Source: Aphidius gifuensis
Lineage: Eukaryota > Arthropoda > Insecta > Hymenoptera > Braconidae
Reading direction: 5' to 3'
Assembly (NCBI RefSeq): GCF_014905175.1
Contig: NC_057789.1
Span: 25,044,555-25,108,554 of the forward strand
Length of the DNA: 64,000 bases
The first letter of the stretch is position 1; each line of letters opens with the position of its first letter. The position numbers were made by a program, and so were the translations under genes. This document shows, piece by piece, positions 1 to 10,597 of the stretch. The notes under the pieces are model-generated. The model was not told where the DNA came from, made no database searches, and was given only the letters and a program-made list of their open reading frames with translations.

Positions 1-734
1 ATCTTCCAAATGTCATTATTATTTCATTAGCATGAATATGTTCTGATGCTTGTTCAATTATATTTTCTGAGCTATAAAAAAAAAAATATTATTTACAATT
101 AATTGTTTATAATTTGAGAATATATTTTTAGATAATTACCATGTTTCTAGTTCAACTTCAAATTCATTGATGTGTTCAATTATTACTTCTTTAAGACTTG
201 GTACTGATATTGTAAAATCAACATCACCATCACTTTCACATGTTAATATTTTATGTAATGATTCTTGTGTGTCTGTTTCGTCTGGTTTATTTTTTAACTC
301 TGAAACATATTCTTCTCTAATTATTTGCAATATTCTACGAACCATATTGCCAATTGATGCTTCAAGTGGTACTGCTGATATTAAATATTTTCCATTTAAT
401 GATATTAACTCCATAAGTTCTCTTGAATAAATATAAAAATACATAATTAATATTATTCATCAATATGTTAGTTTTTTATCTAAAAAAAAATTATATAAAT
501 TCTTACTTTGCTGTACTCCATTGTGAATTATTTATGATTTCTTTGAGGACACTTATTGTTGCAACAACAATCTCAAATGTTCTTATTATTTTACTATAAA
601 TAAATAAATTAAATTAATATAAACATTGACATTTTTAGGTTAGAGATTTTTCTAATTATTATTTACCCATTATTTATTCTATTTACTAATTGTAAGGCAC
701 TGTTGTCAATACTTTTATCTGTTAAATTAACCAT
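1..734 (-). CDS. EIF2B2: translation initiation factor eIF2B subunit beta (5' part, runs off the left edge)
   Basis: Beta subunit of the eIF2B complex, the cytosolic guanine nucleotide exchange factor that recharges eIF2 with GTP for translation initiation. Exons read on the minus strand: 667-734 (starts MVNLTDKS), 507-593, 140-421 and 1-71 (incomplete). All four join in frame across GT-AG introns of 66 to 85 bases. Recognised from the regulatory-subunit N-terminal helical region: the motif GNMVRRILQIIREEY followed by a QESLHKIL stretch and HINEFEVELET, then SEHIHANEIIMTFGR at the window edge. The C-terminal Rossmann-like half lies outside the window. It is divergently arranged with PBDC1, about 0.3 kb away. 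The start is the first ATG in exon 1, and length and phase fit the family. The identification is firm; only the missing 3' part is unseen. Confidence 0.93.
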
Positions 735-1042
735 GATTATTTATTATGTCTTTTAACAAAACATGTGTTTAATATTTATTTCAATTTAATGATGAAATTG
801 TATAGAATCTTGTGCAAAAAGAATTCGATTAAGCTCACTTTAAGCCACTATCATCATCAGCGACATTTTTTAACAAACCTGATTTACATGATTAACAATA
901 ACAACAACAACAAATAATAATCAAAAAATTATTAAAATTTAAAACGCAAATCACATGTTGATGTTGTATATGAAATAAATATTTATAAATATTTTATAGA
1001 TATTATTATTAAACAATTTAGTTGAATTTTATAAAATAAAAC
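735..1042. promoter_or_regulatory. shared intergenic promoter region between eIF2B beta and PBDC1
   Basis: These 308 bases separate the two divergent start codons, so they must hold the 5' UTRs and promoters of both genes. No TATA box is evident. The sequence is AT-rich and includes a short CAA run near 899-915. Shared regulation is inferred from the arrangement only. Confidence 0.5.
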
Positions 1043-1819
1043 ATGTCAAATCTTGGTAACTTGGTAAGTTTTTAAAAACTTTTAACATCATTGTATTTAA
1101 TTTTAAAAAATAATATGACTTTTTTTTTTTGGTTATAAAAGAGTTAATTGTTTGGATTTTATAAATTAATTTAATTATTTATTATTGTTTTGCAGACAGC
1201 AAACGAGCTGCTAGCTGGAAAGAGTGTTTTATCCAGACCAGCTGAAGAATTTGAGAATGATGTAAGATTTAATTTTATATTGCTAAAAATATATCAAATT
1301 GATAATGATTTTTTTTTAAATTCTAGTCAACAGTTGAAGCATTGTGGGCAATGAAAGCATTTGAGCATGCTGAAGTATACTTTAACGTAAGTAAATTAAA
1401 TCCTAAAAAATGAAAAATAATTTACTAAATGATCAATCAATTTTTTTGTATAGATTCTTTGCTCAGTGGATCCAAAAATTCTTAAATTAACAGCATGTGA
1501 TGATGAAATATACAAAAAATTTCGTGAAACATTTCCAACTTTGAAAGTTGATAACATCAATGAAGATGCTATGAAGTCAGCAGATGGAAAAAATAGATGG
1601 AGACCATTTTGTGAGAGTTTTAAAGACACTGTTGAAGATTACAGCATGGGAACATTATTACGTACTGATTGCAGTGATGATTACAATGAACAAAATAGTA
1701 TACTATCAACAAGAATACAATTTTATGCAATTGAATTGGCAAGAAATCGTGAGGGACATAATGACATTATCAGAACTAAATTTCGTCCAAAAAAACTTGA
1801 AAAAACAATGTTTCAATAA
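1043..1819 (+). CDS. PBDC1: PBDC1-family protein (polysaccharide biosynthesis domain-containing 1)
   Basis: Small conserved eukaryotic protein of the PBDC1/YPL225W family; despite the family name it is cytosolic and linked to co-translational folding rather than sugar synthesis. Exons: 1043-1063, 1196-1261, 1327-1386, 1454-1819, all phase 0 with GT-AG introns. The product is about 168 residues. Family signatures are VEALWAMKAFEHAEVY (exons 3), SVDPKILKLT, WRPFCESFKDTVEDY, GTLLRTDCS and IQFYAIELARNREG. The tail after that is lysine-rich (FRPKKLEK). The start is the ATG followed by MSNLGNL, which keeps the frame through all junctions. The gene looks intact. Confidence 0.93.
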
Positions 1820-2187
1820 ATTTTCTATGATAACAAGAGCAACCCCGTGCCTCCAGCGTGTGATTGTATATATTCTTGTGTATTTTTATTGTAACCATTT
1901 GAATCATCATAATTAAAATTTTTATCAATTACTTTGTTTATTTTTCATAACTCATTGGATACCTCTTTGTCCATTCAATTATCCTAAGCGAAGCTATCAA
2001 GTAATAGCTTCGGAATTTGAATAGTTATATTTATCACTGTTCTAATTGTTGTCTAATTTAAATATATACATTCAATGTCATGACCTAAACTTGAACTGTT
2101 ATATAAATAAAAATTTAAATGATTTTATAATAATGATTAATTTTAAATTGTTAAATAATTATTTTATTGAATTATTATTAATTTTAG

Positions 2188-2799
2188 ACAGCTGTGAATT
2201 TGGATCAAATCAATGTTTCTTATTATGTGGTCTTGGTGGTGTTTTATCATGTGGTCTTACTCATACCATGGTGACATTGGATTTGGTCATGTGACGTAAT
2301 GGCTGATGAAGGACTTGGTGGTTTTTACTAAGGTCTTGTACCACTTTGGCTTCGTCAAATTCCATATACAATGATGAAGTTTGCATGCTTCGAGCGTACC
2401 CTTGAACTTCTTTATAAATATTTGTTACTGGTTATATTGCTGGTGTATTCTATGCTGTTGTTTTACATCCAGCTGATTCTGTTATTATTATTTTAATTAA
2501 TTTTGCAATTGTATTAAGAAGGTTTGGATATTTATTTATAAATTTATTTATTATTTAAGATTGTCTCCAAGTTAAACCAAGAGAAAGGTGCAACTGCTGG
2601 TAATGTTTTACGTAAACTTGGTTTTGCTGGTGTTTGGAAAGGTCATGGACCTAGAATTGTTATGATTGGTACATTGACTGCTGCTCAATGGTTTATCTAT
2701 GATGGTGTCAAAATATACCTCTGTATGCCACGTCCACCACCATCAGAGATGCCAGAATCACTCAAGAAAAAAACTTGGAATTCAATAAATTTTAAATGA
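2188..2799 (+). pseudogene. decayed mitochondrial phosphate carrier (SLC25A3-like) copy
   Basis: Pieces of the inner-membrane phosphate carrier can be read in order but not as one frame. The first piece (2188-2293) gives CEFGSNQCFLLCGLGG and GLTHTMVTLDLVM and ends in a stop where the carrier signature should continue. About 90 residues of the normal protein are then missing. Next come an in-frame stop inside the EEGL..FYKG-like motif, the piece PLWLRQIPYTMMKFACFERT, and a frameshifted YIAGVFYAVVLHPADSV. Finally 2560-2799 reads KLNQEKG, WKGHGPRIVMIGTLTAAQW and MPRPPPSEMPESLKKK. An intron-like AT stretch (about 2490-2559) sits between the last pieces, so this is probably a decayed DNA-level copy rather than a retrocopy. 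Confidence 0.85.
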
Positions 2800-2974
2800 T
2801 TTTAATTATGTATTAAAGTACAGTTAATCAATAAATTGTTTAGAAGTAAAAAAAAAAAAAATAACACAACATTTAAAACAAAATTGAGAAAAAGAAAAAC
2901 AAAAAACCAAGTTAATAAAAAATCATCTGAAATTAATTTAATAATTTAAGTTTTAATAGTCTTACTGAAAATTG

Positions 2975-5400
2975 CCAACCCCACCATAACCATGGATATT
3001 GTTGTTTATATTTTTCTTGTATACTAAATATCCCAAACTGTTTTATTTGGTAATTCTTCAGATTTAAAAATTATTGATACTCGGTTTTATTATTTTTTAA
3101 ATTTATTTTATAAACATTATTTTATGACATTTATTTAATACTATAATTATAAATCAAAACCAATTAAATAATATGACAATAATTTTTTATAACAAAAAAA
3201 GAAAAAAAAATTGATTATATGTTTATAAAATGTTTCTCTACATCAAATTTCTGTTTTGTGATTGGAGTGATACATATTTCATTATCATTTAATTTAATTG
3301 ATACTTCATATCGCAGGTGCAATCTAAAATAAAAATAACAATATTAATGCTGTGAATCAACTTTCTTATTTAAATTAATTGATAAAAGAAGGATTTATTT
3401 AACTTACCCTCGATAAGCACCATCTAAACTGTGCAAGTTGATATCCCCGCTTTGAATTAATACATCAATTTTCGGATTTTTTGATTCCTTGTTTTTTATT
3501 TTATCGTCAGATTCTTTTAAAGCTTTAATATTAACTGTATGACACACTCTAAAACTGGAAAAAATAAAAATAGTATTTTTTATCACAAGTTTATTATAGA
3601 GATAAAAATAGATAATAATTTTTTAATAAGTCAATTATTATTCCTAAATAGAACACGAATTAATAATTATATGATAATCGAATAATCATTATCATTAATG
3701 AAAAAACTTACGTTTCACCTGTTTCTTTGACTTTTATTATATGTTTAAATCCTTGAAGTGACAAATCCATTGGAAATTGTAATTTTACTCTGCCTGGATA
3801 ATCAGCAGCAGCAGCAGCAGCAGCATATCTAAATAATGAATAATTAAAATTCACAGTACGTAACATTTTCTTACTGATAAAATATTATTAAATAAATAAT
3901 TTAAAAAAACAAAAAATTTGTTTTTTAAACAATACAACTTACAATTCAGCTGCAGTTTTTTTTGTGTTTCCTATTGTATGCATTAGCCCATAAACACCAA
4001 AACCGTCCCATTGTTCAGGAGGTGTTCGATGACAATGAGTTTTATAAGTACGACTGTAAGGTAATAATAATTTAATTAATATTTTTTTATGTAATAAAAC
4101 ATGAATAATATATATTATATAGTTTTAATAAACATAAAATAATTGATTAATATTAACTTACTGTTCTTCGTTTTTTGGTGTTTTCAATGTTAATTCGGCA
4201 TCATAAGCTGTCACATCATCAATATGTGCTGATGGTAAGATTTTTATACCACCACCTTTTAGGATTTGAGTTGGTTTTTTTAAAGCTGTAATGTGAACTG
4301 CGTGATTCAAGATAAAACTGTAAAATAAAAATAATATTATTAATAATGTATCGGCGCAACTATAGTAATCATTTTACTTGTCTCAATGATAACTTACGTT
4401 TCATCACTATCTTTAACTTTAAATTTTAATTTATCACCATCAAGTAATAGATTTAATCCACCAGCTCGAAATGATATTGGTCCTTTTTCTTCACTAGCAA
4501 TTGTATCGCTTTCAACTGCAATCAATTCTCCGTTATATTTAGCTGTAAATACGGCAGGAAAAATAAAGCTGTAAAATAATAATTATAATAATATTAATAA
4601 TGTATAGTTTTTTGTCAACAGTTTAATAAAAATTTGTCAACTTTTTTTTTACCAGATGATAAATAAAAATATAAGCACCTGGCCTTAATAATAAATAATT
4701 GCGCTTCAGAACTATTTATTAATGAATAAACACTTACTTTTTTTGACGTTTATTATTGGTGATTAATTCAATTGTACCACTACTTTGTTTTACGAAGAAG
4801 TTTCCAAGTATTGTTGATGATGTTTCATTTTTATAAGGTAATTTCGGAGTAAATATTTTATTTGCAGAAACTCTCATCCATTCCCAAAAATTCTTTGATT
4901 TTATCTTAGCTATATAAAAAGAAAAAAAAAACAATTTGTTAATAAATAAAAATGAGTAAATTTATAAATTCTTGTAGTTGAAATCCAGTTTACCAATAAG
5001 AAAAACAGGGCGCGAAATACACATGGCCATGACCATGGATGCATGCATATTGAGCCAAGAGTATAAATAAGATGAATTTTTATGAATGAAAAAAATTAAT
5101 TAATCAATAAATATATTTAAAAAAGTATATTATTTGTTACCTTGAGTATGATGGAATGTTACCGATCGATAATCTGATGGTGAATGTGATGTCAATAAAA
5201 TAAAACTATTATTCGGAGGCTCCTGGGCTCGAAGATACTGTGTTAAATTATTTGTAGCATATTTTGCTGTGCCAACAAGACGCAATGGACTTTTTAAAAT
5301 TACACTCATTTTTTTAAATATTTTTAATTTAAACAGTTGTCAACACTAATTGTTTAAACAATATATAAATTTATTTGATTTGTCGACAGGGTTATATATA
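2975..5400. repeat. left arm of a ~5-kb inverted duplication (carries gene A)
   Basis: This arm is the reverse-complement counterpart of about 5625-8065. The match covers the 3' flank (from ttactgaaaattgcc onward), all eight exons and introns of gene A, and a short promoter stretch around ttgtcgacagggttata near 5381. The unique centre is about 225 bases. A third copy of the same flank and gene lies at about 43755-46020. Divergence between arms is substantial but homology is obvious by eye throughout. Confidence 0.85.
3215..5309 (-). CDS. p32/C1QBP-derived multi-module protein, copy A (function unknown)
   Basis: I do not recognise this as a named gene. It has eight exons on the minus strand: 5141-5309, 4738-4909, 4398-4568, 4162-4317, 3943-4053, 3712-3828, 3408-3554, 3215-3323. 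All join in frame to give about 383 residues. The N-terminus (MSVILKSPLRLVGTAKYAT) is basic and lacks acidic residues, so it resembles a mitochondrial presequence, and it matches exon 1 of the p32/C1QBP gene at 47.8 kb. Exon 2 ends phase 2 and carries ILGNFFVKQSSGTIELI, the counterpart of p32 KLGKFDVSLDGAEVTLM. Exons 3 to 7 are all phase 2-2. Several begin with a strand like FILNHAVHVTALKKP or FRVCHTVNIKALKES, as p32 exon 3 does. The C-terminal p32 helix is absent. Exon 6 holds a CAG-type run coding alanines. Intact frame and splice sites argue for a functional gene; the p32 ancestry is my inference. Confidence 0.75.
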
Positions 5401-5705
5401 CCTACAGCTAATATTCACACGGCCACGTGAGGAAGATAAAAACATAAATATAAATATAAATAAAAGCAAATAATTTACGGTGTAAGAAAATATTAAAGTT
5501 AGCAGCTGGAAGCATACCTTAACAATTGAATTATTTTTTTTTTTTTTGAACCAAAACAAACCAAAACCAATCAACCAACATGGACTTTTGGAAGGCTTTT
5601 CATCATTCTCATGTTGACTGCCGTACATAACCTTGTCGACAAAACAAATAAAATAAACAATTAAAGTTTAGTGTTGATAATTAAAAAATCCAAAAATTAA
5701 AAAAA
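5310..5705. promoter_or_regulatory. bidirectional promoter region between genes A and B
   Basis: This 396-base spacer between the two divergent starts includes the centre of the inverted duplication. A motif with ttgtcgac next to a gttata stretch occurs near each start (about 5381 and, inverted, about 5633). The arms therefore retain matching promoter-proximal sequence. The inner ~225 bases are unique. Confidence 0.5.
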
Positions 5706-8065
5706 ATGAGTGGTATTTTAAGAAGTTCATTGCGTCTTGTTAACACAGCAAAATATGCTAAAAATAATTCAACACAATATTTTCGAACCATGGCACCCCC
5801 GAAAAATGATTTCAATGCTTCATTGGCATTATATCCACCAGATGATCAATCAAAATCAGTACCATTACTCAATACTCAAGGTAACAAATAATATACTTTT
5901 TTTTTTATTTATTAATTGATATTACCATGTGTAATATTCACTTGAAATTCAGTTTACCAATGAAGCTTTTGGAAAAGTGAATAGTTATACACTGAGTTGT
6001 CATTTGCGCCCTGTTTTTCTTTGGTAAACTGGATTTTAGCTACAAGTATTTATATATTTACTCATTTTTCTTTATTAACAAATTGTTTTTTTTTCTTTTT
6101 ATATAGCTGAGATAAAATCAAAGAATCTTTGGGAATGGATGAGACTTTCTGCAAATAAAATATTTACTCCAAAATTACCTGATAAAAGAAAAACATTATC
6201 ATCAATACTTGGAAACTTCATCGTAACACAAAGTAGTGGTACAATAGATATAATCACAAATAATAAACATTACAACAAGTAAGTTTTAATTTATTGATTA
6301 ATAATTCTGAACCGCAATTATTTATTATTAAGGCCAGGTGCTTATATTTTTATTTAAATAATCATAAAAAATATACTTGATGTTAAGCATCTGGTCAGAA
6401 CAAAGTTGACAAATTTTTATTAAACTGTTGATAAAAAATATACATTATTAATATTATTATAATTATTATTTTACAGTTTTATTTTTCCTACCGTATTTAT
6501 AACTGAATTAAACGGAAAATTGGTTGAACCTACAAGCGATACAATTGCTAGTGAAGAAAAAGGACCAATATCATTTCGAGGTGATGGATTGAATCTATTA
6601 CTTGATGGTGATAAATTAAAATTTAAAGTTGAAAATATTGATGAAACGTAAGTTATCATTGAAATAAGTAAAGTATCCATCATAAAATGATAACTATATT
6701 GTTACGCCTATACATTATCGATAATATTATTTTTATTTTACAGTTTTATCTTAAATCACGCAGTTCACGTTACAGCTTTAAAAAAACCAACTCGAATTCT
6801 AAAAGGTGGTGGTGTAAATGTCCTACCATCATTACATTTTGATGATATGACAGTTTGTGATGCCAAATTAACATTAAAAACACAAGAAGGCGAAGAACAG
6901 TAAGTTAATATTAATCAATTATTTTATGTTTATTAAAACTATTTAATTATCATATATATTATTCATGTTTTATTACATAATAAAGAAATATTAATCAAAT
7001 TATTATTACCCTACAGTCGTACTTATAAAACTGGTTCTCATACAGCACCTTCCAGACAATGGGACGGTTTTGGTGATTATGGGCTAATGAATATGATGGA
7101 AGACAGAAAAAAAACTGCAGCTGAATTGTAAGTTGTATTGTATATTAATCAATTATTTCAAACCAACTTTTGTTTTTTTAAATTATTCAATTTTATCAGT
7201 AAGAAAATGTTACGTACTATGAATTTTAATTATTTATTATTTAGATATGCTGATGCTGTTGCTACTGCTGCTATTGTTAAATATCCGGGAAGTGTGAAAT
7301 TACAATTTCCAATGGATTTGTCACTTCAAGGATTTAAAGAAACAATAAAAATCAAAGAAACAGGTGAAACGTAAGTTTTTTCAGTAATGATTATTTGATT
7401 ATCATATGACTAGTGTTCTATTAAGCAAAAATGATCGACTAATTAAAAAATTATTATTTATTTTTACCTTCAATAAACTTGTGATCAAAAATACTATTTT
7501 TATTTTTTCCAGTTTTATAGTGTGTCATACAGTTAATCTTAAAGTTTTAAAAGAATCTGGCGATAAAATAAAAAACAAGGAATTAAAAAATCCAAAAATT
7601 GATGTATTAATTCAAAGCGGGGATATTAACTTCAAACTCTTAGATGGTTCTTATCAAGGGTAAGTTAAATAAATCCTTCTTTTATCAATTAATTTAAATA
7701 AAAAAGTTGATTCGCATCATTAATATTGTTATTTTCATTTTACAGAATGCGTCTGCGACATGAGGTCTCGATTACATTAACTGATGATAATCAAATGTAT
7801 ATCACTCCAATGACAAAATTTAGAATGATAGAAGAATAATTTTTGTCATAAAAAACTATTGTCATACTATTTCATTGGTTTTGATTGATTTATAATTATT
7901 GTATTAAATAAATGTCATAAAATAATATTTATAAAATAAATTTAAAAAATAATAAAACCGAGCATTAATAATTTTTAAATCTAGAGAATTTTCAAATAAA
8001 ACAATTTGGGATATTCAGCATACAAGAGAAATTCACATGGTTATGGTGGGGTTGGCAATTTTCAG
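5625..8065. repeat. right arm of the ~5-kb inverted duplication (carries gene B)
   Basis: Reverse-complement counterpart of 2975-5400, including the flank downstream of gene B (about 7850-8060). That flank repeats the block tatgacatttatttaat and its surroundings, also seen at 3120-3140 and 43925-43950. Confidence 0.85.
5706..7839 (+). CDS. p32/C1QBP-derived multi-module protein, copy B (function unknown)
   Basis: This is the head-to-head sister of gene A. Exons: 5706-5880, 6107-6278, 6477-6647, 6744-6899, 7017-7127, 7245-7370, 7513-7659, 7746-7839. They join in frame into about 383 residues with GT-AG introns. The start MSGILRSSLRLVNTAKYAK closely resembles the p32 start at 47821 (MSGIVRNALRF..GTAKH) and looks like a mitochondrial presequence. 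Exon 3 encodes FIFPTVFITELNGK then LNLLLDGDKLKFKVENIDET. Exon 4 opens FILNHAVHVTALKKP. Exon 5 is a divergent linker with RQWDGFGDYG. Exon 6 ends KETIKIKETGET, exon 7 opens FIVCHTVNLKVLKESGDKI, and exon 8 opens MRLRHEVSITLTDDN. The recurring '..ET | FI..H.V...' junction is the same as p32 exons 2/3. No p32 C-terminal helix is present. Function and localisation are inferred only. Confidence 0.77.
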
Positions 8066-8187
8066 TAAGGGCTAACAATTTGTGGTTTATTATCATGGGT
8101 TGCTAGTTTATCACAATATCTATTACGTGAAAAACAAATGCAACAACATTTAGCACATTCAGGTTTTGCATTATTTCCATGTGGCAT
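8062..8187 (-). CDS. small cysteine-rich ORF conserved between duplicated flanks (41 aa, doubtful gene)
   Basis: The frame begins MPHGNNAKPECAKCCCICF and runs to a TGA at 8062. A diverged copy at 43643-43753 keeps HGNN.KPEC.KC.CICFS and lies at the same convergent position beside family member C. Conservation of the cysteines in two copies hints at past coding constraint, but both are short and have no upstream exon that I can link. It could be the tail of an MFSD5-type gene, whose fragment adjoins the second copy, or part of the duplicated flank with no function. Confidence 0.25.
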   Translation of the reverse strand: MPHGNNAKPECAKCCCICFSRNRYCDKLATHDNKPQIVSPY

Positions 8188-8593
8188 AATTTATTAAAAA
8201 TAATTTCTATAATCAATAATGCAAATTGATTTTAGATAATTTACAAACGTCATGTTGATGATTGTTATGATACAAATAAAAAAAAAAGAAAATGAAATAA
8301 AAAACTCTAGGTGAATTAACTTGCAGTATTTTTTTTACAAATCCCAACTGAATAAATGATGCTTCACTAGCATATCTCTAACCCAAATAAATTAATCGCT
8401 GAAAATGAACAAACGTAGCAGCCACACAACAACGTGTAGCAACGTGTCAATGTTAGAAATAAAATAATAAAATGCTAAAAATGCTTTTTTATAATTAATA
8501 GAAGAAATAAAATAATAATTTCATAATAATTCAATGTGTTATTTTTATTTCATGCGATAATAATGACATTACATGATTAATTTAAAGAATAAA

Positions 8594-10597
8594 TTACTTT
8601 TTTTTCTTTTTTATACTAAGACTTATCAATGGATTTGACTGTCTAGCTTGATGTTTTGATTTAGCAGATGTTGCACCACTTAATTCTCTGTTAAATTTAC
8701 GTTTACGTTTACCAAAACCAATGAGACGTTTTAATGATGCTGGAACAATATATTCTGGTACGTCTTTTAAATGAGCTTGTAATTTAACAGTATGAAGTGC
8801 TTTATCTTGTCTCAATGATTGTAAATCACGTGGATTATCCTCAAAGTAACTTTTTAATTTATCACATGTCAATACTTCTTGTTTTATTTCTTTTAATCTT
8901 GCTTCACGTACAGCAATTCTTGTTGTTGCTCTCCAAGCATCTTTAGCACGATATCTAATCAAAAACAAACAAACAATTTTAAAATTAATTTCAAATAAAC
9001 ATTAGCCAAGTAATAATAGCTTACCTAAATCCTTCAACCTCTTCAAGTTTAAATTGATATGTTTTAAATAAATTTGAACGTCCATAACATTTTTTTAGCT
9101 CTTCTTCAACTTTTTCCATTAATGGTCTTTCTCTAATTGCAATAAAACTCAATGCTGTTCCTTGATTTTTACCTCTTGCTGTACGTCCAGCACGATGAAC
9201 ATATGAATTAACATCAAGTGGAAAATCAAAGTTAATAACATTTGATACAAATTGAAAATCAATACCACGTGCAACACCAGATTCTTTGTCCTTTTTACGT
9301 TTACTTTTTTGTTTAATTTTATGTGGCTAACAAAAAAAAAGAATATATTTATTAATTAACAATTAAACATAAAATAATGATCAAGATGATGAAGTTTAAA
9401 TTACCTCTTCTAAAGCTTGTTCATCAGATGCAATTATAACATCATATGTACCAGTATTAAATTGTGTTACAGCTCTTGATCTTGATGATGCTGGTAATTC
9501 TGAATTTAATACACATGTTGGAACTCCAAATTGTTCCAAAAATAATTTTAATTTATAGCAACGATCAACAGTATTAACAAATATAATACTTTTACCTCTG
9601 AAAAATTAATTAAATTTTATCAAAAATAAGCATAAATTATTTAATTTTTTATTAACAATTAATTACCTGATTAAATGTAATTTTAATAATGCATATAAAA
9701 TAGCAGCTTTATCATTTTCTTCAGCTGATAATGTGTAATGTGATAATTGTGATGGTGGAGCAAGTGGTTCTTCATCAAGTTTTAATATTGCTGGATCATG
9801 TAGTACCATTTTTTGTAATGTCAAAACATCTTCAGATAACGTTGCTGATGCTAATGCAGCTTGATAAACTTGTGGTAAATATTCAATAACAGCTTTAACT
9901 TCTTCTTCATATCCAAATGAAAACATCTGTAAATTTTAACAATAAAAATTAAGCTTTTATTGGCAACACAATTTAATTGTTAATAATAAAAATATAATTA
10001 CCAAATCTGCTTCATCAATAACAAGTGTATCAAGTGTTTTTTTTAATTTCAAATTATTTGCTTTTAAATGTTGAAGTACACGACCTGGTGTACCAACAAT
10101 AATATCTGGTTTTTCAGCTAATAATGGTTTTTGTTTGCTCAATTCTTCTTGTGGACTAACATCAACAATTTTAACTTCACGACAACATTTAATTGTCAGT
10201 TCAATAAATACTTCATATATTTGTTTACAAAGTTCTTTACTTGGTGCTAATACAAGTGCTTTTATTTCTTGTTGTGTTTGTAATGGTTTATTTGTTAATA
10301 TTTTTTGTATAAGTGGAATTACAAATGCACCTGTTTTACCAGATCCAGTACGTGCTCTTATTAGCACATCTTTACCTTCAAGAAGTGGTGATATTGTTTG
10401 TTCTTGAATTGGTGTTGGTTCTAACCAGCCACATTTTGCAATTGCCTAAAATTATTTCAATTAATTAATTATGATGATGATGATAATAATAAAATTATTT
10501 ATCTTACCTTTAAAATTCTATCATCCAATCCAAGTTCATGAAAACCAACAACTTTTTTATCTTTTTCATCGTCATTTATAATTATCTCTTCAGACAT
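8594..10597 (-). CDS. DDX56: DEAD-box ATP-dependent RNA helicase DDX56
   Basis: Nucleolar DEAD-box helicase of the DDX56/Dbp9 family, needed for large-subunit ribosome assembly. Exons (minus): 10508-10597, 10002-10445, 9667-9926, 9405-9597, 9025-9326, 8594-8954; these sum to 549 residues, the usual size. Visible helicase motifs in order: Q motif region (GWLEPTPIQEQ), motif I ARTGSGKTG, Ia PSKELCKQI, Ib GTPGRVL, II DEAD (VIDEADL), III SAT, then the second RecA domain with IIFVNTVDRCY, GIDFQFVSNVINFDFP and HRAGRTARG. The C-terminus is basic (GKRKRKFNREL, ending in lysines), typical of nucleolar retention. All introns keep frame. The start MSEEIIINDD is the only ATG before the Q motif. Intact. 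Confidence 0.96.

Noticed and set aside
2046..2294. 82-residue ORF as a gene
   Set aside because: Its right part is the first fragment of the decayed phosphate carrier and its left part is AT-rich intron-like sequence.
3781..3830. CAG-type run in gene A as an independent microsatellite
   Set aside because: It lies inside exon 6 and encodes an alanine run in frame, so it is part of the coding sequence.
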